NCBI GenBank assembly: GCA_905250075.1
Contig: CAJNOP010000016.1
Coordinates: 186,001 to 250,000, forward strand
Direction: 5' to 3'
Origin: Rotaria sp. Silwood1
Lineage: Eukaryota; Rotifera; Eurotatoria; Philodinida; Philodinidae
Length of the DNA: 64,000 bases
The position numbers and the translations under genes are program-made. The notes under the pieces are model-generated. The model saw only the letters and a list, made by a program, of their open reading frames with translations, did no database searches and was not told the DNA's origin. Shown piece by piece: positions 11,424-24,800 of the stretch (positions within the stretch are counted from its first letter, which is position 1; each line of letters begins with the position of its first letter).

Positions 11424-14400
11424 CTATCCAGCTGTAAGAACTCTTGATTTCTCGTGCCAATGCCATTTAGCATCAATGCATATATCATCATGTGCTTTAA
11501 TTCGTTCAAAAATACGTGTTGTTTTCCAATTCCAAATGATTAAACGTCCATCAGCATCACCATTTATCACATAAGACATATCAGGTGAAAAAACAAGACT
11601 ACATGCATAACCAGATACCTATAAAATTAAAGATATATCGATTTATTTTAATTTCAACTAAACGATTACATATCATATGACCTTTGAATATTTTTTTTAC
11701 TTTTCCATCGAAAGTTTGCTAATGATTCCATGATTCGAATTTGATTATCCATTGATTGAAATGCTAAATATTTACCTGCAATAATAAATAAAGTTTACAT
11801 TAAACTAATATCGAACAAAAAAAATTAACAAAACCATTTCGTGATTGTGCAACAGCAAGCATTGAATGCATTGTTGGGTCAGCTATATATTTGAAATCAA
11901 CAAGAATATTTCTTTAAACAAAACAAATAAAGATCTAAGTATCAACAAACCATATAGCTTTTTTTCCTTACCATTCCCATACACGAATACTTTTTTGTCA
12001 TCAGATGTTGAAACAATACGACGATTTCGATCAACAAATGTAACAGTATTAATAGCACCTTAATGTCGATCATATTCTTGTACAACATGACCACTTCGAA
12101 TATCAAACTAAATTATCAGTAAATCAACAACATACTATGTAACAAATCGATGTTAAAAAGGAAAGAAAAACTTACACAAAAAATTTTCTTATCAGACATT
12201 CCACATATAAATAAATGTTGTTTGTGTTCACTTGAATTAAATGATACACAATAGGGTATTTTACGCATTGAATACTTGACCTAATACAAGAAACATTTGA
12301 TTGAAAATTTTCAATTATAAAATACAATTCATACCGGTTTCTGTGTCTCACAATTTAACCATATTATCATATGAAACAGAAAGAAATTCTGTGCCTGTAT
12401 TATAAAAATTAACATCACGTACAGCTTGACGATGCCCAGCATATGTTCGAATACAACGACGTTCATTATAAAATCCTCATAATTACAAAAAAATACTGTT
12501 AACACGATCTTCATCAGATAAAAATGTAAAACATGGCGTACTTATTATTGCTCATTGTAAGGAGTCTATTTTATCCTATATATTTTGCGATACATTTCTT
12601 CGTCATCTTTTATAATATTCCAGAAATGTATCAAGGAAGTAGTTTATATATTATAACCGGAGTTATCGATATACGGTCTTTAATCGCATATCGACAACGT
12701 CTGTCACAGTCTGTGGTGTAGGAAGTTTGAATCTTCACCCCTATACTTCTGCAATAATGCTGGACATGACCATCGTGACGCAAAGTTGCAATCAGTCGAG
12801 ATGTTTTGAAATGATTCGGTTCCAGATATCTTTTAAACAGATGAAAACCGGCAAAAACTGGCCGCTTTGTTGGATGATCATTAATAAGTTAATGAGAATG
12901 GTTTTCGAAGGTATATATTTTCCTTTTTGCATCCAGGTTTTTATAAATCTTCAGGAAGAAATATCAAGTTATAATATTTTATTCTTGATAAGTTTCTTAA
13001 AGACAAATACATGATATTACTATATGTAGTGTGGAAAAAAAGAGTCATTTACTTATCAACTGATTGCTAAACTCCAAATCTACAATTTTTCCACTGAGCC
13101 TTCTCAGACAAACCCAACGTTTCTCTTTGAACCGCTATCTAAACTTCAATTCGACCTTTAGCAAAACATATATGATGGAAGTTTAGCTCAAGTAATACAG
13201 TTTTGAATGTACTTTTTAAAAAATAAAATATACATCGATTTAAGAAATAAAAAAGGGCGGACGAACAGTAGGAAGTAAAACTAATAGTTATTGAAACAAT
13301 ACTGTTTGAATATTTTGATAAAAAAAAGTAAACTTGCTCTCTACAAGCTTTGTGAGGGAAAATTGGCACATATACAAAATATTTTTCAATCGGTGCAGAC
13401 TGATTACAGCTCTGCCCTGATTCACGGCTTACGGCCTCGGTTGCTGCCAGTTTTTCTTAAAAGTTCGTGAGGCGTGAGCGGACTGCAGTCGCGGTCTTCA
13501 AACTAGCCACACATCCTGTATTATGTACGCTATAAATGACCAACTTAAACAATGTGAAAAAAAAGTCAAACTTTAAATGTTTAATCCATCTCATTTTGTT
13601 TCGAGAAATTAACTACATGCCATTTATCTTTGACAATATGTTTTCAGTGGCAGCTGAGTTGCCCATTATTTGCTTTATTAGATCAACTTTACTATTTCAT
13701 ATTTCAACAGTTTTGTTTTCTTTCATCGTACTTTAACACATTCTCGTTGCTTTTACTCATATAATTGATATTTATTAGACCTTTGTCAATAATAGATTTA
13801 GTTTATGTAAAGAAGTCCTAACAAACTATAATTAATTTCCGTAATAAAAAAAATTCTGTCACGCTGAATACTAACTTAATACTTCTTTTTAGATCGTGTT
13901 TCACAAGAAAATAATAAGAATTGTGTTTTTATTGAAGTAAATTTTTTCTTATCTATTATACTTACTTTAACTTTGGAATCTATTGAACAGGTAAGAAAAA
14001 GATGAGCAGAAACGGGAAAATAATGAATCTTTTGTACAGCTTTTATATGTCCTTTGTATGTATGTATACATTGCTTTGGAATAAAACATCGTTGTGGTCA
14101 ATGTTCTGAGCGTAACATCTTGTGTCATATGCAGAAATGATCGACCTTGATAATCAAATGGGTCTTTAATCTCTAATTTTGTTGACGATGAATCTTCAGA
14201 TTCTTCATTCAATGTTGTTGATTCAGGATCACGAGGAGATACTAGAGCATTACGATTTTCCAATGTAGGTCGTTTAGCTTTGGGTTTTTTTGCTAAGTAT
14301 TCATCGATTTCTTTTTGTTCTTCCTATAATAATACAAAGAATTGGTTAATATTAAAAATTTATTGAGTAAAATTTACTTCCGATGGACGCGATACAATAA

Positions 14401-16862
14401 TTTCATTGACAAATGGAGCCTATAGACCATAAAAACCTTCGACATCACTTCGATCATTATTGTTTTCTTTTTTTCGCTTTTCACCAGAACGTGTTTGATT
14501 TGTTTCAAAAATAGTCATGTCTTGATTGATTTCAGCCCTAGTTTGATTACCAACCATTTGTGGTATATCATCTTCTTCAACACTTGGATCTACTGCATAC
14601 CCAAAACTATCGAATGTTCGTCGTTGATTTTCAAATTGAAAATCACTTAATGTGGTCGATTCGGCGTACCCATTTAATACATTCTTAAAACTACGTTGTT
14701 GCTGTGTCAAATTTGGATTTGTTGGACTAAACTAAAAGCAAAAAAAAATAATAATAAATAATTTCTTCTATTTTTCTTTTTTTTAACTTACTACTGGTGC
14801 ATACATGTCTTCAAACTTTGGATTGTATAAAACTTCTCTTGTTTTTATATCGAGAAAACTACTTGTATCTGCTAGCTAAAAAAAAAGAAATATTTTATAA
14901 TCGTAATGTATACTATTTTTGAAATATCTAATCTTAATGTTGTTCAATTATTTCAACATGATTAATTTTAATGAAACCATGACGATTCTAATTCGTAATC
15001 TCCGTAAAAGTTCCCTATACTAACTACATATGAAAGATATGAAAGTCTTGGTAGAATTTTGAAGGATTTGTTCCATGCAATAATACTACCTTGTAAATGT
15101 ACGAATTAATCAATGCAAAGTGTTATGAATAAGCTTTAATTCTTTACTCTTTATTTATCACTGAAGTAATAATTTGTAGACCGATTACAAAAAGTAAATG
15201 ATGCATTGAATGTTAAAGAATCGAAAACATGTTTTGTAGTCAACTTCATAAAACTATCCATTGGTAAAAAAGAGTCATATTGTTCCGTTGTTCCATTGTC
15301 GAAATATTAAACGTACAAAACCGATAATTTTGAAAAAACTAAAATATTTTAAACAAAATATTCTCTTTTGTCAGAGAATAAAGATCTTTGAAGCTTTTTG
15401 TATGATATAGATTGATGAAGAGGCTTATTGATAAATAATACAAATTTTTCAAAGTTCTACGACTGTTTTATGAATTATGGACAATAAACCGAAAATGGAT
15501 CGTTTTATCACAGTGAAATACATAAAAGAAAATCAAGAATAGAGTTAATTTATTTACTGTCAACTTCATTACCTACGGAGTTAAAATAATATTTAAGATG
15601 AATAAAATGTTTTCAATGGTTATACAATTTCTGAAAAAAAAAGAAACAATGAAAATATGTGTTGAAAACACGTGTATTGTTTCACAATTGGTTTCATGTG
15701 TTTACTCTTTCCCTTTTTGATTACTTTATTATCATAATAAATAAGTTGCTTTTACTTAGTCAATTTTCTTATGAAATAAAAAGAATCAGTGCTTCTCATA
15801 TCATTCAATCCCTATTTGCTATCATATGATTACTTGAGCAATCAAAACCACTCTGTTTCAAAATCAGGACACTAGATGAATCTAACTAAGAGTGTACAGG
15901 GTAGAACAAGTTAGAGATAACAACCTGCGACGAGGTACAGCAACATGAGAATGATAAAATCAATGAAGCCATGATCGAGATATGTTGTTAATCAATCATT
16001 TTCACATTGTCGTTATGCGAACAAATCGAAGATAAGTATTTATTACATTGAATATAATAAGACTAAATCGATATGAAATGTAACTAAATCATTATTTGGT
16101 ATACCATCTAATTCACATCAAAGAAAAAGAATCTTCAATACAACTACAAGAATTCTTAAAGATTGGCAGCAAAATTTTAATGATGACATTGTGATGATTT
16201 GTTATTCATAAGAAATTTCAACAAACAATTATACGTTAATGTTTTGTAATAGAAACATAAAATAAATCAGGAAAACGTGTTAGTATTTACTTATTTCAGA
16301 GTCATCCGACTAGACTGATTGAGAGTGAGAAATAAACTTCGTAGAGTACAATGAAAGTAAAAAAAAATTTCTTCTGACAGAGTACAGAAAAAGTTTACTC
16401 AATACTTCTCTAACTCTTACCATACCATCAGCACATTATAGAGGCTAATACTCGATTTACAAGATTATTTTATCAGTATCTTTTCGAGAACCGAATGTAT
16501 ATAGTTTACAAAATTTTATATACTTTAAGATGTATGAGAAACTCGAAGCCATTCATGGAATAGTTTTACTGAAATACTCATTGAAATTTTTGACATCAAA
16601 GTTTTGTTTGAATTGCAGTTTCTTGGTTTTTTTTTTCATATATTCAAATCATGAGAAAATAAGAACAAATGAAGTTTAAATAATCTTTTCTCTAATTTTC
16701 ATCTGTCTTATTAACCTGAACAGTAATAACTGATGCTAAATCAAATTTAACTTTTGACATAACAGAAAATGTTGAATTCCTTATTACAGCTACTTGATCA
16801 TCACTTTCCTCTTTATGTTTTGTTGCACTTTTCTCGTCTTTACCATCATTATATAATGCTTA
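11424..16862 (-). pseudogene. Decaying copy of pre-mRNA-processing factor PRP17 (CDC40), WD40 protein
   Basis: PRP17/CDC40 is a seven-bladed WD40 spliceosome protein needed for the second splicing step. Nearly the whole protein can be followed on the minus strand. An acidic N-terminal exon (about 16862-16720) is followed by an exon with EVLYNPKFEDMYAP (about 14880-14795). Next come an exon with NVLNGYAESTTLSDF (about 14730-14385) and one with DPFDYQGRSFLHMTQDV (about 14325-13975). WD blades then follow down to 11424. Lesions visible: stop TAG (14420-14422) replacing Trp after EGFYGL; a frameshift after QDV near 14100; stop TGA (12348-12350) replacing Trp in the KLWD motif; stop TAA (12060-12062) replacing Leu in DRHLG; extra A residues shifting the frame near 12000; another A-tract frameshift near 11700; and stop TAG (11424-11426) near the C terminus. 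An in-frame stop also lies in the first exon. Many indel-free, well-conserved stretches indicate recent loss, so a functional copy presumably exists elsewhere in the genome. Confidence 0.85.
13390..13510. other. GC-rich patch of unknown origin inside the PRP17 pseudogene
   Basis: About 110 bp with far more G and C than the surroundings (for example CACGGCTTACGGCCTCGG), flanked by AT-rich DNA. It lies in a region with no matching PRP17 exon, between about 12.5 and 13.97 kb. It may be the remnant of an inserted element. No terminal repeat or duplication was identified. Confidence 0.3.
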
Positions 16863-17078
16863 GATAGAAGCAAGATCTATCTAAAATATATATATGCATT
16901 ACCGATTTATTCAACTAATCTTTATGTTAAAAAAAAAAAGACAAAAAATTTATTGATCTGATCTTGCTGTTCGAAAGAAATAAATAACATTAGTAAGACA
17001 TAACAAAAAGAAAAAAAAATATAACATGAATTATACACAATAATAAACATTTCAATATAACAAATGTTAACTAAAGTT

Positions 17079-17802
17079 TTAAATAACGATACAATATGGC
17101 ATAAGTGTATTTATACTGATCTGATTTCGACATAATGGACATTGAGATGATGTAGCTAATAATTGACGACTACATAATGTACACATAATATGATTACATT
17201 GTGTAATTATTAAATCAACACCTGTATATTGTAAATCAGTAAGAGTTTCTAAACATATTGGACATTGATCACTATCAATTGATGATTGATGTTCAAGTTT
17301 ATTCGATAAACAATCAGTAGAATTTGATTCATCATCTGTTAAATCAATTACTTCATATACATTTTCAATATTTATTTCATTATCTTCAATAATGCCGACT
17401 AAATCATTAAGAGGTGATGACAATAATATATTGATTATTGGTGTTATTGATAGAATATTATTATCAGTTATATCAATAATTTGATCATCATCTGAATCAG
17501 AATCAGAAAGCATTATAATTCTAGTATCAATTTGTTCACATGTACTATGTTTATTTTCATATATTATTTCAATAATATCATCATCATCATTATGATTATT
17601 TTCACTAAAAGTTTAAAGAAAAAAAGAAATATATTTAATAATCTTCCATGGAACGATAAGTTTTGAACCTGTCTAATGAAATAATCTGTTCGTTAATAAT
17701 AGTTTCTTCTTCAGGTTCATTGATTTCAGCTGATGTTGATAAAGAAGAAACACGACGACAACGTTTAATTACACACTCAGCTCCATCAGATAATCGTTTC
17801 AT
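17079..17802 (-). CDS. RNF4-like SUMO-targeted RING E3 ubiquitin ligase
   Basis: Predicted to ubiquitinate poly-SUMOylated nuclear proteins. Two exons, 17802-17669 and 17604-17079, flank a 64-nt GT-AG intron (phase 2) and give 219 aa. The acidic N-terminal two thirds carry several hydrophobic-acidic SUMO-interaction-like motifs: IIDITD near residues 86-91, LVGIIED near 113-119 and VIDLTDDE near 130-137. A C3HC4 RING at about 159-203 reads Cys159-x2-Cys162, Cys181-x-His183, Cys186-x2-Cys189, Cys200-x2-Cys203. The protein ends in a short hydrophobic tail (MPYCIVI) placed like the HPIYI end of vertebrate RNF4, which helps RING dimerisation. Size and layout match RNF4 (about 190 aa). The first exon starts MKRLSDG with basic residues suggestive of nuclear targeting. 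It is transcribed divergently from NXF1, with about 1.1 kb between the starts. Confidence 0.8.
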
Positions 17803-18885
17803 TTTTTCAATCAAATGAAATATTGAACAACGATTTTATACATTTTATACTTGAGATATTTCCTTGTAAGTGATTCATGTATTTATTGCTCAGAATAGAT
17901 GGAGCTGTTTGTATATTTGACTTTTTTTTTTATTAGTGAAAGTAAATCAATGTTTGAAACAAAATAATGATTTTATTTTAATATTTTGTTATTTTTTTAA
18001 CTATTATTCAAAAACTGAATTATTCAACATATAATTGGTTCTTCGTAAAACATGAAGAATAGAGCAAACAAACAAACAAACACAAAAACATGATTGTTCG
18101 TATATAGAGTTATTTTCCTCATTGATCACGAATTAATGATATCATCTGATTAGTGATTGTGCTTAAAGTTAAATAAGTTTCATAATCACTATTTCTAATC
18201 GCAAATGTATCGATCAGAACATCTACTATCTTTGATATACATGCCGTTGTACATTTCACATAGAGTATTATTAGCAAAGTGTACCTAGGTAAACTTTTTT
18301 CAATAAAGTAAAACATTGTTTCCAAGATGACTATATATATTTTTTAAATGGAAAAATAGTAAATGTAACTCATTCTATTTTTTTAGAACATATCACTTTT
18401 TTCTTTTATTCTTTAATTTCTCTTTAATTGTATCAGAGAAAAATACGAACAAAAAAAATATTTTTTTTTTACCGCTCATTTTGACAGATTCTACTTACGA
18501 CACGATAGTGTATATTAGAGTCCGGCAGGTTGGATTCGAAAATATTAGACTCAACGGACTTCAGCCGTATGAGACATGCATCTAGTGCTCTCATTACTGA
18601 ACATAACAAACAGGAAAAAATTATCTCATATCTTTCTGATGATTGTTCGACTTCGATAAAAATATTTCATTGTGAGTATCAAAGGGCGATTTGACCGAGT
18701 CCGAAAAGTTTAGACTCGACAAACTCGAGCATGTACATATATTTTGTTAGTATAAACAAAATGTAAAAAAACAAAAGATATTTTGCTTTGGATTTTCATT
18801 AGAAATATCGATCATAATATCATCTTTTACCTTTTTTTTTTTTTTGTAATGATAGATTATATATAAATATATATATATATACAAA
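17803..18885. promoter_or_regulatory. Bidirectional intergenic region between RNF4-like and NXF1 genes
   Basis: The start codons of two divergent genes are 1083 bp apart, so both promoters must lie here. A TATA-rich stretch (about 18855-18880) sits immediately before the NXF1 ATG. An ag at 18854-18855 after a T-rich tract could be a splice or trans-splice acceptor. A patch at 18515-18735 contains two GAGTCCG/AGACTC-type blocks, more GC-rich than the rest, of unknown meaning. Confidence 0.4.
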
Positions 18886-21800
18886 ATGTCATATCGAAAT
18901 TATTCATCTCGTGAAGGTGGTAGACATCATACTGATCCAACATCATCTCGATTTAATTCGAAATCAAAATATCATCAACGTGGTCGAGCAAATAATCGTC
19001 CAGTGCCAAATCGTCGTCCAAATGCTGGTGATGATCTTGAAGGAATAACTGTATCAATTGGTCGTCATTTAACAACAGGTGGAATCGATTCTCAAGGTTC
19101 ATCAATACGAGGACGTACTGTTAGTCGTTCTTATGGACCTCAACAAATTTATCCATCTCGAATGAATGATCGTGATAATAATCAAATAAAATGGTGGCGA
19201 ATATCCATTCCACAAGCAGGTGCTATTGGAAAAGAACGTGTTATGTCAACACTTAAAGTAAATTGTCTTCGACAATTTCAACCTTATCATGTAAATTAAT
19301 AAAGGATGAAAAAAAAACTTCTAATTTTATGATTCTTCTTTTTTGTTTTTGTTTTTATTTAGTATTTTATTGATCGTGATACCAATACTGGTGTTTTCTT
19401 TGTCCATGATCGAGAAGAAGCTGACATGCTAAAGCGTGCTAATAGAAAAATTGAAATTCAAAATTTAGGCACAGTAAGCTAAAATTATAAAACAAGATTT
19501 GTTATGAAATTTTTTCTATATCGTTTTTTTTTGTTTTCTCTAGCTCAGTATAATGGTTAGTCAAGCATCATGTCCAGTACCTTTGTTAGATGAAGATTTA
19601 CGACGACATTTTAGAGTAAATAACAATTTAAAAAAAAAATACGTAAAATAATATTTAATATTTAAGGATTATATTTGTAATCGTCGATTTAATGCACAAA
19701 CATTTCAATTAAATTTATCGAATTTAGCTGATGATGAAGGTAAATTTAAGAATTTTTATATGAAAAAAAAAAAAAAGAAATTTAACTATATTTTGTAGAA
19801 CTTAGTGCTCTTGGTATATATCCTCAACTAAATAAACAAGCATTTGTCCGTGATATTGTTGATATAATCAACAAAGATCTTAATATGGTTAGTATTAATA
19901 ATTATAATCATTAATGAATACTATCCAAAGGGACACAGCAGACTTCTAACTTTTTGATATTATCCTGTATGGCAAAAGTCTTATAACATTTTTTTTGTTC
20001 AAAGGATATGCCATGTAATATTCTATCAGAATGTCTAAACCAAATATTGAAAGTTTAATAGATCATTTAAGATAAACATATCGATTGTTATGTTACTTTT
20101 CAGTATAAGAAACTAGATATTTTGAAAATTTTTAAATAGAGAATACAAGTTACGATTTTGTTTGTTTCGTGTATACAACATTTGAAATAAACCGGGGAGT
20201 ATAGTCAGTTTTTGAAAGTACAAATAGCTTTTACTTATGCTAAATCTAAATGTAAGAATTTTATGTCTATTTGTTATGGTACATTGTCTGAAAAAAAGAG
20301 CTGTTCTAGACCTGTCATTGAAAATACTTTTCAAACATCTGTGAATTTATTATACAAGTAGCTGGAGCATACATTTCCAACTCATCCCGATACTGAAGTT
20401 ATAAAAAAAAACACGGAACAAAAAAATGTCAGATAAAGTAACAAATACGATTTCCTTGAGTTTTGAATAATTTAAACTCATAAATTCTAGGTTTTCATAC
20501 TTAGCGGCGTAACCAGAGTTTTGGCGATGGTAGGGCTCAGCAACGCTTAAATATCCGGTGGTAGGGCTCAGGTTACTGAGGTCTGTGGGGTGGTAGGGCT
20601 TGTGAAAGGATTCAGCTGACGATGCTAACACCGGTGGTAGGGCTGAAAGGTCGGGTGGTAGGGCTGAGCCCCCCCTGGCCCTACCTTGGTTACGCCACTA
20701 TTCATACTTTTAAAACAGTTCTAAACATTCAATTTTGTAATTTCGATAAAATGTTGCACGTTACACTTTTTTTAAAAAACAAAAGCATCTTTCTATGAGT
20801 CTCTTAGAAGATGTGCAGTATTAATGTAAATACTGACAGTGACTCATCAGCACTGATTACACTGGTATTCGTGCTTGTTACAACAGTAGGACACAAACTC
20901 TATCAAACTATACCTCTTTTTATAGCGATGTATTCTAGTGCTTCTGTGAATCGTATTTCAACCAAGACGATGTTCATTTGATAAGTTTAAATGGATAATA
21001 GAAAAGTTTAGAGTGATTTAGTTTTTCGAGGCACCCATTCTTGACTTATTAAAAATCTTTAGGAGTACTTTCTTTCTAGAGATATAGATATATGAATACA
21101 ATTAGTTTTTACACAAGAGTAGATTTCCAATGTTTCATATCACACGATAGAAGATGTTGGAAAAGTTCCAACTTGTCCAATAGATTAAACTCATAGAGAA
21201 TTTTGTTCCTTGCAAATGTTTGAAATCGAAAATCAATTTTTTTTGTACAATCACAGCTTTCTATCGAAAAAATCCAGCAAAATTTCGATATCTCAAGAAC
21301 AAAAGTTCAGAAAAACAAATCATGTTGAAATTTTCTACTCCTCTCCATTACTCATGAGATAAACATCATCTTGGTGGAAAAGCAATATAATACTAGGAGA
21401 GCTTTCCTCTGAAATCACTGACGTTTGGTATTTATCATTTTCCAGTATCTACGTGCATTTCGAAGAATAATAATTAAGATAATATCTTTCGTATTTGTTT
21501 TCAGACTCGTCAATTGGATTTGGGTTCAAATAATATATCAAACTTATATGAATTTCGTAATCTTCAATTAAATAATCTTGAACAACTTAGTCTTGCTTCA
21601 AATCAAGTAATATTATTATACAATAAATTTGAATTTTTTTTTCACATATAGTTTTGTTTCGTTTATATTTAGTTGAAATCTTTTGAAGAACTTTCTCATC
21701 TTAAACAATTAACTCACCTTAATCGTCTTTTACTCAAAGATAATCCATTAATATCATCAAATAACAAACGAAGTATTTCACGCGACGATCTTATCAGGTC

Positions 21801-24800
21801 AGATCTATAAAAATTTCTTCTTTTTTATTTTCATGGACATTCACAACAGCCAGAGACAAAATAGAAGAACATGTTCTTAAATCGAACGTTTTATCTTGAC
21901 AGTAATTTTTGTTTTTCTTCTCTCATCACTCATTAAGTTTCATTCAAATGAGAAAAACAAAACATATTTAATCGATCGAATTCAGAAAAAAAAAAAGAAG
22001 TTTAATCGTAATCGTTCTATCACTAAGTGTGAGTGTATTGTACGTCGAAAACTCAAAATCAAGAGTGAGTGAAAAAGAAAAAAAACAAAATGTATTAAAT
22101 TTTGTTTGATTGTAAATTAAATCATAGTTTTTTTGTACGTCGAAAAAATCTTGTTTTTTTCCGTGCAATGAACCAACAACGATAAAAACAATTGTTTTTA
22201 TTTAATTAAATAAAATAATTAAATAACAAATGGATGTCGAAAAATATTAATTTAACAACAAAAACAAAAACTTTGGCTATTCAATTTTCACATGTATTCT
22301 AAAGTAATCGATGAATATTATTATGTTGATATTGATTAATCTATCTATTTTTAATATTTGACATCCAGAAATTAAATCAATATTAACTTTGTTAATTTTA
22401 TTTATCAAAACAATTCAGTAAGATAACAACGACGAATAAAATATGGCTGATTTTATTTTTTTTTGTAATTGTGATGAGAAAACTTTTGTAAAAGCATGAA
22501 TTTGTGATAAACGATTTCGATTAAAACAATATGAATACCATAATTCGATGATTGATTTCATTAGTTAATGAATGAAAACAGATGATTTGTTGAGAAACTG
22601 AAAGAAATTTACAATGAAAAAACACATATATAAACATCTAACGTTCGATTTAATCATGTATTCAAATCGCCAATAAGTCATAAAAACAGGCGAACAAAAA
22701 AAAAATAATAGTTTGTTGGCTGTTGCTTGTATGTCTATATTTTCAGTTGCATTATGCAACAATGATCCATCATCAGGTCCATCTAATACCATTCTAGTAC
22801 CATTCAGCAAAAGCTACCACAACTTAAACGAGTCGTAAGTTATTTGTTTTTTTTTTTTTCTTATAATATATAACTAAAAGAATAAATACTTTTGTTTTTT
22901 GTTTTTTTCCTGTATTATTAAGGATGATATTGATCTTCCGACGAAAATTGGTTTTGGCGTTGATAATGAAATAATACATTTACCCAAATCAGCACCACAT
23001 TGTGTACCACAAGAAATGCAAGCATTTTTAGCAAAATTTATTGATGAATATTATCGTTTATTTGATACACGTGGTCGTGGTGAATTACATGCATGTTATC
23101 ATGATTTATGTATGTTTTCATTATGTATTGCACCAACTGAAAGTTCATTAGTTCCAACAAAATCTTATAAATATGGTCCATTAATATATGAATCAAGAAA
23201 TTTAAAAAAAATTTTCGATGATAATAAACGTGCAACTTTATTACGACATGGAAAAACGGATGTATTAGATTTTTTGAGAATCAAATTTCCATTAACAAAA
23301 CATGATGGAAAATCATTTCATGTTGATGTTTTCTCAACAGGTGTAAGTTTTCTAATGTTGTGATTTATAAATAATTGCATTCTTAGTATTTTCGAAATTT
23401 GTATTCGATTATGTCGCTTGAAATTCTGCTCAATACAACGGAGTTTTTTTTCTTTCTCAACTATTTTGACAGAACGTTTTTCTTCGTTCATCATTGTTGC
23501 TTTTGTTGTTATATGGTTCCCATTCATCGTTTCAGTCGAGGATATCCCAAGCCGCGGATCATGCTCTCAGTCTTGAAAAATTTCTGTTTATTTCAGCCTT
23601 TTATTCATGTTTTTACTCATCAAGTCTCAAAAAAAATTCTCGATGCTCACCCAATCGTTGTGGTCTCAGTTATAATCTAACAGATTTAAATCAAACAGAC
23701 TCAGTAACTTACGTTTCTTCGGTATGAATTCACGGACGTGGTTTTTATACTATTTTTCACTTAGATAACGTGTGTAAATCTTAAAAATATTCGGCAAACA
23801 TTTACTTTGTAAAATTAGCATACTATCTTTCGCGTAGATCAGTTAGAGTTGACCCTCGGATCTTCTATTATGGAGAACAACTAAGATCTTTCTGTGGTAG
23901 CAGCTGTATGCGTCTTATTTTAACAGACTATTTTCTTTCTGAGCGTTGTCTCTTGTCAAGGAGGTACTATTTCATTATTTTCATCTTTTATCCAGTATAT
24001 CTATAACGATTTTTCAGATTGTATTATAGATGGTTTTGTAGAAATTTTCAAGCACTACTTTCTTTTTTATAAAAAAAAAGGTGTTTGCATTAAGTGAAAA
24101 ATAGAGAAGAGATTTTGAAAATATTAGAAGTGCAATTACTTGTAAGGCATTCGTTATTTTTCATATATTCATGTTTTGAATGTTCTACAGAATAATCGAG
24201 CTATATTTACTGTTAATGGTGTCTACAGAGAAAGTAAGTTTTTTTTTTTTGTGTTTCTTATAAATAAAATATCTACGTTTCCTAAATCTAGTCGATCAAG
24301 GAGTTAATGGGCCTGTGCGTAGCTTTCAACGTACATTTACTTGTTCACAAACGACTTCAGGGTAAAATAAAGAGTTTTATAATTTCTTTGTCTTTGTGTA
24401 AAGACTTTTAATTATTTAGTGTTTTGATTGTTGCTGATCATATTATGATTATTAATGCAACTGATAGTCAAGTTTTGGTATGTATTATATATTTTTTTTT
24501 TGCTTGTCAGTAACGAAGATAATATATCCTCGATTTTATAGAATATGACTCGTTCTACACCACCGGCTAGTTCATCAACAGACCCATCATCATCAAGAAC
24601 AATGGAAAGTCAAAATTGTCCTGGGCCAACTATTGATATACAAACACAAATGGTACAAAGATTTTCTCAACAATCTGGCATGAATATTGAATATTCAAAA
24701 CTGTTAGTTTTTTTTTTAATTTTCAAATAGATATTTACTTTTCTATTGTTGAAATTTTAGTTGTTTGTCAGAAAATGATTGGAATTATGAAAAAGCTGCA

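Noticed and set aside
12533..13014. Two consecutive plus-strand open frames of 62 and 95 codons
   Set aside because: They lie opposite the PRP17 pseudogene and show hydrophobic, low-complexity content with no family resemblance.
11424..14730. Use of an alternative genetic code in which TGA/TAG encode Trp
   Set aside because: Other genes in the window use TGA, TAG or TAA only as terminators, and the same locus also has frameshifts and a Leu-to-TAA change.
18515..18735. Two GAGTCCG/AGACTC blocks upstream of NXF1 as a MITE
   Set aside because: The blocks are short and no inverted ends or target duplication could be defined.
22565..22810. Minus-strand frame containing GTRMVLDGPDDGSLLHNATE
   Set aside because: It overlaps NXF1 intron 7 and exon 8 on the opposite strand and has no splice or family support.
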